Shown one piece after another: positions 50,822 to 58,065 of a DNA stretch of 64,000 nt. Below the pieces are notes generated by a model. The model saw only the letters and a program-made list of their open reading frames with translations. It was not told where the DNA came from and did no database searches. The DNA is from DATKMK01 sp035541895 (lineage in GTDB: Bacteria > Desulfobacterota > Binatia > HRBIN30 > JACQVA1): contig DATKMK010000079.1 of assembly GCA_035541895.1 (NCBI GenBank), positions 37,367 to 101,366 on the forward strand, in the 5' to 3' direction. The position numbers were made by a program, and so were the translations under genes. Every line of letters begins with the position of its first letter. The first letter of the stretch is position 1.

Positions 50822-52144
50822 CTACCCGTTTTGATTCGCATCAGCAACGCTTTCCCGCGACACGACGTTGGTGACGGTGGCACGCGACGCAACGAAGTCA
50901 AGCGCGCGCTGTTGCATCAACCGCGCGCGCAGCGCCGCGCGCGCGTCGTCGTCGCGATACAGCGCCCGTACCCGTTCGGCCGCGGTGCCCGCTTGTGCGC
51001 AGAGTTGCTCGATGTGCGCGTCGAGGTCGGCATCGTTGACGATGAGCTCCTCCTGACGTGCGACCGCTTCGAGCAACAGCGCCGCTTTCACCTGATCGCG
51101 TGCCTGCGGTTCGAGGTCGTGACTCAGTCGCTCGATCAACGCGCCTTCGTCGCCCTTCGGTGGCACGCGCGGATCGCGCATCGAGCGCACCAAGTCCTCC
51201 GCCAACGCATGCGCTCTCCGGTGCACCATCGCATCGGGCACCAACAGATCGGGGTGCGCCTTGACCAGTTGTTCAGCGAGCGCGGCTCGCATCGCCTCAT
51301 CAGCGCGCTGATTGGCTTGTGCCTCCAGTTGTTGGCGTACGCGATCGCGTAGTTCGTCGAGGGACGCGCACTCGCCGTGGTCCTTCGCAAAGTCGTCGTC
51401 GAGCGGCGGCACCTGCTTGGTTGCAAGACTCTTGAGCGTGACCTGAAACTGCACGAGTTGTCCCGCAAGTTCCGCGTTCGCATGGTCGTCGGGATAGCGA
51501 ACCGACACCTCACGCGGGTCGCCAATCTCGCTTCCTTCAATTGCAGAATCGAAGTCAGGGCCGAAACCACCGCGTCCGATTTCGACGAGACGATTCTCGC
51601 CACGGCCGACCAGCCGCGCGCCCAACCGCGCCTCATAGTCCAAGGTCACGACGTCGCCGCGCTGCACCGGCCGGCGGTCGGTCACCGGGTGCAGCTGTGC
51701 GAGCGACTCCTGCAGGCGTCGCAAGTACGCATCAATGTCGGCTTCCGCAACCGGCGCGAGCGGCCGATCAACCGCCAGGCCCGTGTATCCACCGACATCA
51801 ACGTCGGGCCGCACCTCCACGGTTGCCGAGTATCGCAACGAAGCGCCGGGCTCCGCGCGTTCGGTCACGATCTGAGGTTGACTGACGACGGCGAGCCCCC
51901 GCTCGCGCAGGGCCTCGGCGTACGATTGTTGAATCAGACGACCGAAGACATCGGCGCGCACCTGATCGCCGAAGAGTTGCTCCAGCACCGGCCGCGGCGT
52001 GCGCCCGGGCCGAAACCCTCGCACACGGGCGTGCCGGCCCAGCTCACCGTACGCTCGCTCGATCTCGGCACGCACCTCTTCTTCCGGGACTTCCACGGCA
52101 AGGCGCCGGCGCACCGAGTCAACTGTCTCGACTTCAACCTTCAT
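50822..52144 (-). CDS. tig: Trigger factor
   Basis: The 440-residue ribosome-associated chaperone has the N-terminal ribosome-binding signature (HARVRGFRPGRTPRPVLEQL, with the G-F-R-P-G loop), a FKBP-type peptidyl-prolyl isomerase domain around residues 150-240 (VQRGDVVTLDYEARLGARLV), and a helical C-terminal chaperone domain. The clpP gene follows 33 bases downstream. The FKBP domain includes an RGENRLVEIG segment in place of the usual glycine-rich loop but looks intact. Confidence 0.95.
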   Translation of the reverse strand: MKVEVETVDSVRRRLAVEVPEEEVRAEIERAYGELGRHARVRGFRPGRTPRPVLEQLFGDQVRADVFGRLIQQSYAEALRERGLAVVSQPQIVTERAEPGASLRYSATVEVRPDVDVGGYTGLAVDRPLAPVAEADIDAYLRRLQESLAQLHPVTDRRPVQRGDVVTLDYEARLGARLVGRGENRLVEIGRGGFGPDFDSAIEGSEIGDPREVSVRYPDDHANAELAGQLVQFQVTLKSLATKQVPPLDDDFAKDHGECASLDELRDRVRQQLEAQANQRADEAMRAALAEQLVKAHPDLLVPDAMVHRRAHALAEDLVRSMRDPRVPPKGDEGALIERLSHDLEPQARDQVKAALLLEAVARQEELIVNDADLDAHIEQLCAQAGTAAERVRALYRDDDARAALRARLMQQRALDFVASRATVTNVVSRESVADANQNG

Positions 52145-52305
52145 GTGGAAAACCTACCTGTTCGTAGTTGGCTGCGGGCACGCCCTGTCTGCTTAACCAC
52201 ACGCCTACCGGTGATTCAAGGAAGGTACGACAGCGATTGACGCCCTAGAGCGTACACGAGTCGCGAACGTGACCATGGCCGAATTGTCGCCGCGGGTCCG
52301 AGAAG

Positions 52306-52385
52306 TGCGAGAGGGGGGACTCGAACCCCCACGGTTGCCCACTGGATCCTAAGTCCAGCGCGTCTGCCAGTTCCGCCACTCTCGC
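52306..52385 (-). tRNA. tRNA-Leu (anticodon TAG)
   Basis: A class II tRNA on the minus strand: acceptor GCGAGAG/CTCTCGC, anticodon stem CTGGA/TCCAG with loop CTTAGGA (anticodon TAG), an extended variable arm, and T-stem GGGGG/CCCCC with loop TTCGAGT. The discriminator is A, and the CCA end is not encoded. It sits upstream of tig on the same strand and bounds a sparsely coding stretch. Confidence 0.93.
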
Positions 52386-52898
52386 CCAGAGTTCGACTCG
52401 ACCGTCCTTAGTACTACCCGGGCGGCGGAATCGACTGCCACGTAGCAGCTTCAGCGCCGGTATCGCAAGGTTCGCTGCCGGGCGCCGGATTTCACGCGCA
52501 TCGATCGCTATCTCGAACAGCTCACAGCGTCCCGCATACGGTTTCACAAGTGCCGTCGCACGCCCCTTCGTTGTGGTTGCGACGCTTGGGTTACAGATTT
52601 TGCCCAGGCAGTTGCCTCGCCGATCCGCCGATTGAACGACCTTAGGCACACGGAAGCGGTACGCTTCCTGCTGCCAACAGTATCCCGGTCGGCGGCGTGC
52701 TACACGCTTTGGGACGAGCTCGGGGAACCGTGCGCCCTGGGCTCGTCTCCCGACCACTACATTTGGTCAAGCCACATCAACGAAAACTGCCGATCGCGCT
52801 GCCGACTCACGTACCGGGGGCCTAAGGAATCGCCCAGGCGCTTCTCGGGTAGTCACCCGAACGCGGGCGTGGGCCAACCATGCCAGAATTCAACCGTC
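52386..52898. other. Gene-poor region between tRNA-Leu and the orphan HTH gene
   Basis: About 500 bases without a supported gene. A long plus-strand frame covers the last 270 bases but has no ribosome site, and its residues show no similarity. Because it adjoins a tRNA gene, it was examined for an attachment-site duplication of the tRNA 3' end; none was recognised. Confidence 0.45.
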
Positions 52899-53555
52899 AT
52901 GTCGCGTGACGCGAGCCATTTGGAACCAGCCGATCTGTCGCCAGCGTTGCGAGCCGTGCTCGAGCAGATCGCGCGCAATGGGCCAGCGGGGTTGGCGACT
53001 CGGGCAAAAATCGTCCTCGCACGCGCCAACGGCCTGCCGCTGAAGTCAATCGCTTCCGCAGTTGGGCTTCATCGCGATAGCGTCCGCCGTTGGATACGCC
53101 GATTCGCCGCGCGGGGACTGGCCGGCCTGCAGCATGGCAACAGCGGCAGACCGCGGAACGTCACGTTCGATCCACGCGTCTGCGACGAGATCTGCAGCCG
53201 GGCGACTCAATCTCCTGCATCACTCGGCGAGCCCTTCGATCTGTGGTCCCTTTCCAAACTCCGGAGTCACCTCATCCGTCGGGGAATCGTGCGCACGATC
53301 AGCGTCGAACGATTGCGACAGTTGCTCGACGCAGGAGACTGCTCGCGTCACCACTGGTTGAATCGGTCCGCGCGCGGTCGGCCGCGCACGGCCACTCCGA
53401 CTCGACCCGCCGGCGTGACGCTACGCTGGCCGACGCCTCGCAACGAATTCACAGTCGGAGCCCTGCCGGAGACCGCACCCGTCGCCGCACGGCATGCCGC
53501 CAAGCCGCACCGAAGCGCACGCCAACGAATCGGCACCGGCGTCGGCTCACGCTAG
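52899..53555 (+). CDS. IS630-type helix-turn-helix protein, without transposase catalytic domain
   Basis: The 218-residue protein has an N-terminal homeodomain-like HTH of the IS630/Tc1 transposase class: RAKIVLARANGLPLKSIASA then VGLHRDSVRRWIRRFAARGLAGL (about residues 35-80). A second winged-helix segment contains EPFDLWSLSKLRSHLIRRGI and ISVERLRQLLDAGD. In full IS630 transposases a DDE domain follows. Here the chain becomes low-complexity Arg/Pro/Thr (about residue 155 on) and ends without it. It may be a transposase remnant or a domesticated DNA-binding protein. It overlaps the end of the NarL-type gene on the opposite strand by 4 bases. Confidence 0.62.
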   Translation: MSRDASHLEPADLSPALRAVLEQIARNGPAGLATRAKIVLARANGLPLKSIASAVGLHRDSVRRWIRRFAARGLAGLQHGNSGRPRNVTFDPRVCDEICSRATQSPASLGEPFDLWSLSKLRSHLIRRGIVRTISVERLRQLLDAGDCSRHHWLNRSARGRPRTATPTRPAGVTLRWPTPRNEFTVGALPETAPVAARHAAKPHRSARQRIGTGVGSR

Positions 53556-54214
53556 GGTAGCACGAGCTTCTTCCGGATCGCGAATCGCACCAGCCCGGCG
53601 GTTTCGTGGATGTCGAGCTTGTTCATCAGCCGCGCTCGATGCGTTTCAACGGTCTTGACGCTAACGCCGAGTTGCAATGCGATCTCTTTGTTGCTGTTGC
53701 CCTCGGCAATGAGCTGCAATACCTCCATCTCGCGCACCGTCAACTCGTCGATCGCGGGATCATCGATCGGTTTGGCCGAACCGAGACGTTGCGCGCTCAG
53801 GTTGCCGATTTCCGGGCTCAGGAACACCCCGCCGCGAGCCACCACGCGGATCGCGCGCGCAAGTTCGGCGGCCACCGCCTGCTTCAACACATAGCCTCGA
53901 ACGCCGGCCGCCAGCGCTTGGGTGATGTACGCTTGATCCGCGTGCACCGTCAGCATGACGATGCCAAGCTTGGGATGCCCGCGGCGCATTTGCGCGGCTG
54001 CGGTCACGCCGTTGAGCCGCGGCATCGATACGTCGAGCACCGCGACGGTGGGGCGCATGCGTTCGGCTAGACGCACCGCCTCATGTCCATCGAGCGCCTC
54101 GGCCACGACCGTCAGGTCCGACTCGGCACTGAGCAGCGACACGATGCCTTCGCGAACGATCGTGTGATCGTCCGCAACCAGAACTCGAATCGGGTTTTCC
54201 ACACCCGGCGACAT
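53552..54214 (-). CDS. NarL/LuxR-family response regulator
   Basis: The 220-residue response regulator has a receiver domain at about residues 9-125 (VLVADDHTIVREGIVSLLSA, phospho-acceptor Asp in VAVLDVSMPRLNG, Lys in RGYVLKQ). A LuxR-type DNA-binding domain follows (LTVREMEVLQLIAEGNSNKEI, LGVSVKTVETHRARLMNKLD). It would activate transcription after phosphorylation by a histidine kinase; no kinase gene lies next to it, so it is an orphan in this window. Divergent from the glutamine amidotransferase gene. Confidence 0.93.
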   Translation of the reverse strand: MSPGVENPIRVLVADDHTIVREGIVSLLSAESDLTVVAEALDGHEAVRLAERMRPTVAVLDVSMPRLNGVTAAAQMRRGHPKLGIVMLTVHADQAYITQALAAGVRGYVLKQAVAAELARAIRVVARGGVFLSPEIGNLSAQRLGSAKPIDDPAIDELTVREMEVLQLIAEGNSNKEIALQLGVSVKTVETHRARLMNKLDIHETAGLVRFAIRKKLVLP

Positions 54215-54331
54215 CGCGTGATCCTTACGGCGCCCCCACTACCTGCGTCAACCGGAGAATGCTCGAGGCCGGACCCGGCGTCTTGAAGACCCTTGGCTCT
54301 TCCGGCAAGGACGCACCGTCGGGTGACGACG

Positions 54332-55030
54332 ATGCAAACCGTCCTGGTTCTTCAACACGCACGCTGCGAGTCGCTGGGCGGCATCGCCGATGTCCTCGAC
54401 CATGCGGGCATCGCTGTTCGGCACATTCGGCCATTCGAGGGAGAGCCAGTGCCAGCCGAGGTCGGAAACGCGGCAGGCCTCATCATCATGGGCGGACCGA
54501 TGAGCGTGTACGAACAGGCGCGCTACCCGCACTTGGTGGACGAACTGCGACTGATCGAGCATGCGCTGCGTGATGGAATCCCGATCTTGGGCGTTTGTCT
54601 CGGCAGTCAGTTGCTGGCCGCTGCGCTGGGTGCACGGGTGCACCCCGGACCGCAGAAGGAGATCGGCTGGTACCCGATCCACCTCACGGAGGCGGCAGCC
54701 ACGGATCCGCTCTGGGCGAACATCGATCAATCGTTTGTTGCGTATCATTGGCACGGCGACGTCTTCGAGCGGCCGCATGATGCGGTGACGCTCGCCAGCT
54801 CCGATCTCACGTCGTGCCAGGGATATCGTTTCGGGCACAACGCGTATGGCCTGCTGTTTCATCTTGAGGTGAGTGCGGCCATGATCGCGGATATGGTCGC
54901 GACGTTCCGAGAAGAAGTCCAACAAGCGGGCAGCGACGGCGCGCAGATTGTCGGGCGAGCCGCGACCGAGCTGCCGCGGCTGCAACGCATCGCCGCGTTG
55001 GTGTTTCATCGCTGGACCAACTTGCTGTAA
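54332..55030 (+). CDS. Class I glutamine amidotransferase
   Basis: The 232-residue protein has a class I GATase fold: GLIIMGGPMSVYEQ oxyanion region, nucleophile elbow ILGVCLGSQLLAAALG (Cys about residue 86), and catalytic His-Glu in GLLFHLEVS. It resembles stand-alone GMP-synthase-like amidotransferases of unknown partner. VAYHWHGDVFERP is the family substrate-loop motif. ATG 54332 is preferred over a GTG three codons upstream. It precedes the universal stress gene by 41 bases. Confidence 0.9.
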   Translation: MQTVLVLQHARCESLGGIADVLDHAGIAVRHIRPFEGEPVPAEVGNAAGLIIMGGPMSVYEQARYPHLVDELRLIEHALRDGIPILGVCLGSQLLAAALGARVHPGPQKEIGWYPIHLTEAAATDPLWANIDQSFVAYHWHGDVFERPHDAVTLASSDLTSCQGYRFGHNAYGLLFHLEVSAAMIADMVATFREEVQQAGSDGAQIVGRAATELPRLQRIAALVFHRWTNLL

Positions 55031-55071
55031 AGAAACGCTGCTGCCGAATCTGAAGTAGGAGGGGGTGGACG

Positions 55072-55566
55072 ATGGTTGATGGATTCAAGCGCATCATGTT
55101 GCCGGTCGACTTCTCCGAACATTGCGACCGCGCCGCCGAGCATGCCGCGTGGTTCGCGCGGATATCGGGTGGGACGGTGCACCTCGTGCACGTGATCACC
55201 AATCCGGCCGACCCACTGTATCAGCCGCAAGAAGTGCCGCATTGGGTCATGGTCGAACACTCCGAGGAGAAGGCTCGCGCCCTGTTGGCGGACGCCGCGC
55301 AACGCTGTCTGCCGGCCGACTGCCCGCATGAATGCCACGTGTTGCAGGGCGATCCCCACGATAAGCTGCTGGAGGCGGCCAAACGCATCGAGCCCGACCT
55401 GATTGTGATGTCGACACACGGTCGCGGTGGTGTCGCCCACCTGGTGATCGGAAGCGTCACCGAGAAGATGGTGCGTCATTCGCCCTGCCCGGTGTTCGTC
55501 ATCCATCGTCCGGTTGCCAGCAAGCGCCACGCAGGCTCGCCGGGTGTCGAGTCTGCCCCCGCGTGA
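55072..55566 (+). CDS. Universal stress protein (UspA family)
   Basis: The 164-residue UspA-fold protein has the N-terminal FKRIMLPVDFSEHCDRAAEH and the ATP-binding signature DLIVMSTHGRGGVAHLVIGS followed by KMVRHSPCPVFVIH. Usp proteins bind ATP and support survival under stress. A strong AGGAGG site lies 9 bases before the ATG. Spacing suggests coexpression with the upstream amidotransferase and possibly the DedA gene. Confidence 0.92.
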   Translation: MVDGFKRIMLPVDFSEHCDRAAEHAAWFARISGGTVHLVHVITNPADPLYQPQEVPHWVMVEHSEEKARALLADAAQRCLPADCPHECHVLQGDPHDKLLEAAKRIEPDLIVMSTHGRGGVAHLVIGSVTEKMVRHSPCPVFVIHRPVASKRHAGSPGVESAPA

Positions 55567-55642
55567 GCGCAGGCGCCTTCGCCCATTGTGAGCACCGCCA
55601 CACTCTGTTACGCGTGTTCGAAACGTCGCCACGGAGATTTCG

Positions 55643-56308
55643 ATGGAATGGTTTGGAAACTTGTTCGACCTGTTCTTCCATCTCGACGCTCACCTCAACG
55701 AATGGGCGGGCATGCTGGGTCCGTGGTTGTATGTCGTGCTGTTCGTGATTCTGTTCTGCGAGACGGGCCTCGTCGTCACGCCCGTCCTACCCGGCGATTC
55801 GCTCCTGTTCGCCGTGGGGGCGCTGACGTCCATCGACGGCTCGCCGCTGAGCCTGCCGCTGTTGTTGGTGCTCCTGTGCATCGCGGCGGTCGTTGGCGAT
55901 GCGGTGAACTACTCGATCGGCTATCGCGTCGGCCCCAAGGTGTTCACCAGCGAAGAGTCGTGGTTTTTGAACAAGCGGCATCTGCAGCGCACCGAGGAGT
56001 TTTACGAGACGCACGGGGGCAAGACGATCATTCTCGCGCGCTTCATGCCGATCATCCGCACCTTCGCACCGTTCGTAGCCGGCATCGGGAAGATGGGCTA
56101 CCCGCGGTTCGCGGCCTACAACATCGTCGGCGGGGTCTCGTGGGTCGTGGCGTTCGTGCTGGCGGGCTACTTCTTCGGCAACGTGCCGGCCGTGAAAAGC
56201 AACTTCCACTTCGTCATCCTCGCCATCGTCGTGCTCTCGATCATGCCGCCGATCATTGAATACCTGCGCGCTCGCCGCCAGGCGCAGGTCGCGCCCGCAA
56301 TCGAGTAG
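55643..56308 (+). CDS. DedA-family membrane protein
   Basis: The 221-residue DedA/SNARE-associated protein is predicted to be polytopic. Family blocks are FCETGLVVTPVLPGDSLLFAVGAL, GYRVGPKVFTSEESWFLNKR, HGGKTIILARFMPIIRTFAPFVAG (with the conserved Arg residues) and GGVSWVVAFVLAGYFFGNV. DedA proteins flip phospholipids such as undecaprenyl phosphate or phosphatidylethanolamine across the inner membrane. GGAG precedes the ATG. The IMPase gene follows 28 bases later. Confidence 0.93.
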   Translation: MEWFGNLFDLFFHLDAHLNEWAGMLGPWLYVVLFVILFCETGLVVTPVLPGDSLLFAVGALTSIDGSPLSLPLLLVLLCIAAVVGDAVNYSIGYRVGPKVFTSEESWFLNKRHLQRTEEFYETHGGKTIILARFMPIIRTFAPFVAGIGKMGYPRFAAYNIVGGVSWVVAFVLAGYFFGNVPAVKSNFHFVILAIVVLSIMPPIIEYLRARRQAQVAPAIE

Positions 56309-56336
56309 GTTTGTCACTTTCGAGTCCGCGTTCCAG

Positions 56337-57134
56337 ATGGATCGCTTCGAAGCGGTAGCGCGCGCGGCGGTCGCGGAGGCAGGGCAACGCTTACGCGCGG
56401 CCTGGCGCCGCAGCAAGGTCATCCAGTACAAAGGGGCCATCAACCTGGTCACCGAAACGGATCAGGAACTGGAAGCGCTCATCGTCGGCCACTTGCGCTA
56501 CGCCTTTCCCGACCATCGCATCGTAGCCGAAGAGGGCGCGACCGGCGCCGCTGAAGCATCCGTCGACGACTGCGTTTGGTATCTCGATCCGCTCGACGGC
56601 ACCACGAACTTCGCGCATGACTTCCCGCAGTTCGCCATCTCGCTCGGCCTGGCGCGGCACGGCAAGCTCGTCTTCGGGATCGTGCACGATCCGATTCGCG
56701 ACGAAACCTTCGTCGGGTCCGACGATGGCGGCGCGACACTCAACGGCGAGCCCATTCACGTCTCGAACGTCGCGGATCTCAATCAGGCGCTGCTCGCGAC
56801 CGGCTTCCCCTACGATCGCCGCGAGCACACCGACTTCTACCTCGACTTCGTCGCCGACTTCATGCGACGAGCGCAGGGCATCCGCCGAACCGGGTCCGCC
56901 GCGCTCGATCTCTGCTACGTGGCCTGTGGCCGCTTCGACGGCATGTGGGAGTGGAAGCTGAGCCCGTGGGACATTGCCGCCGGCGCGTGCATCGTCCAGC
57001 ACGCTGGCGGCCGGGTGACCGATTTCCTCGGCGGCCCGCTCGACCTGTTCGGCACGCAGACGCTGGCCTCCAATGGTTTGATCCACGCGACGATGACCGA
57101 TGTGTTGCGCGCGCGCGTCTCGCCACCGGCGTGA
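56337..57134 (+). CDS. Inositol monophosphatase-family phosphatase
   Basis: The 265-residue metal-dependent phosphatase shows the three metal-binding motifs: the Glu-Glu in IVAEEGATG, DPLDGTTNFAHDFPQFA, and WDIAAGACIVQHAGG. GAINLVTETDQELEALI is the N-terminal family block. Substrates are inositol phosphates or related sugar phosphates; some members act in NADP or PAP metabolism. The ATG at 56337 fits the family N terminus, although an upstream frame continues for 27 codons. Confidence 0.92.
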   Translation: MDRFEAVARAAVAEAGQRLRAAWRRSKVIQYKGAINLVTETDQELEALIVGHLRYAFPDHRIVAEEGATGAAEASVDDCVWYLDPLDGTTNFAHDFPQFAISLGLARHGKLVFGIVHDPIRDETFVGSDDGGATLNGEPIHVSNVADLNQALLATGFPYDRREHTDFYLDFVADFMRRAQGIRRTGSAALDLCYVACGRFDGMWEWKLSPWDIAAGACIVQHAGGRVTDFLGGPLDLFGTQTLASNGLIHATMTDVLRARVSPPA

Positions 57135-57224
57135 CGTCGACCGGCATTGCGACTCCGGCGGCCATTCCCGGGCGTTTGACAGGCAATCTACCGAAGAGTA
57201 CGTGCCGCCGAGGAGGGGAAACCT

Positions 57225-57596
57225 ATGCAGCTGTCACGCGCGTTGTTGGTCGGATCGCTGCTGGCGCTCACGCTGCTCGGTTCATCGATCGCCGGGGCAG
57301 CCGATGATCCGTGCAAAGAGGCCGCGGCGCAGTTTTGTCAGGGAATGAAGCCGGGCGACAAGGGTTACACCAAGTGCATGCGCGGCCACAGCAAGAGTCT
57401 CTCGAAGGAATGCATGGCGACACTTGCTCTCCAGCGCGACGTCGAGCAGAGTCCAGCGTGCATGGCCGACGCCGAGAAATTCTGCCCTGGCGTCAAGCCC
57501 GGCGGCGGGCGGGTCATGAAGTGTCTGCGAACGCATCAAAGTGATCTCTCCGAGAATTGCAAGCGCGAGATCGGCAAACGAAGCGGCCGGCGTTAG
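57225..57596 (+). CDS. Exported protein with Cys-rich (GLG1-type) repeats, copy 1
   Basis: The 123-residue exported protein has a signal peptide (LLVGSLLALTLLGSSIAGAA). Two Cys-rich repeats of the GLG1/PF00839 type follow: CKEAAAQFCQGMKPGDKGY with KCMRGHSKSLSKEC, and CMADAEKFCPGVKPGGGRVM with CLRTHQSDLSENC. In eukaryotes these repeats occur in Golgi glycoprotein 1; bacterial members are small periplasmic proteins of unknown function. A GAGGAGG site precedes the ATG. It has a paralog 43 bases downstream. Confidence 0.85.
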   Translation: MQLSRALLVGSLLALTLLGSSIAGAADDPCKEAAAQFCQGMKPGDKGYTKCMRGHSKSLSKECMATLALQRDVEQSPACMADAEKFCPGVKPGGGRVMKCLRTHQSDLSENCKREIGKRSGRR

Positions 57597-57639
57597 CTCG
57601 GCGCACAATCTGGCGTTTCGACGCGAGAGGAGGCGGTGT

Positions 57640-58065
57640 ATGCAGTCATGGTTCGCCGTTGCACGAACGTTCGTGCTCACGATCGCGATCGCTGTCGTGG
57701 CCTCGCCCGTCCCGACACGTGCCGCTGACCGACCATGTCAAGGCGACGTTCAGAAGTTTTGTGCCGGTGTGCAGCCCGGAGCGGGACGCATCGCGACGTG
57801 TCTGAAGGAGCATCAGGCAGAGCTGTCCGACCTCTGCAAAGCTCACATCCACGGCATGAAAACGAAAGCCCGCGAGCACTTCAAAGCGTGCGCGGATGAC
57901 GTTGATAAGTTCTGCAAGGATACTCAGCCCGGTGGTGGTCGGATCGCCAAATGTCTGGTGGATCACGAGTCGAATCTCTCAGCCGCCTGCAAGGCCGAAA
58001 TAGCAAAGCGGCGTCACGGCCGTCGCAGCGAACCGACTAACGCGGCGCCGACACCCACCAAGTGA
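57640..58065 (+). CDS. Exported protein with Cys-rich (GLG1-type) repeats, copy 2
   Basis: The 141-residue paralog of the previous gene has a signal peptide (FVLTIAIAVVASPVPTRAAD). Two repeats follow, CQGDVQKFCAGVQPGAGRI with TCLKEHQAELSDLC, and CADDVDKFCKDTQPGGGRIA with CLVDHESNLSAAC, and a basic tail. AGGAGG lies 6 bases before the ATG; an upstream frame overlapping the first paralog is not used. Its last 29 bases overlap the end of the subtilase gene on the opposite strand. Confidence 0.85.
   Translation: MQSWFAVARTFVLTIAIAVVASPVPTRAADRPCQGDVQKFCAGVQPGAGRIATCLKEHQAELSDLCKAHIHGMKTKAREHFKACADDVDKFCKDTQPGGGRIAKCLVDHESNLSAACKAEIAKRRHGRRSEPTNAAPTPTK

Noticed and set aside
52306..52898. Possible integrative-element attachment site at tRNA-Leu.
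   Set aside because: No direct repeat of the tRNA 3' end was recognised in the window and no integrase is encoded nearby.
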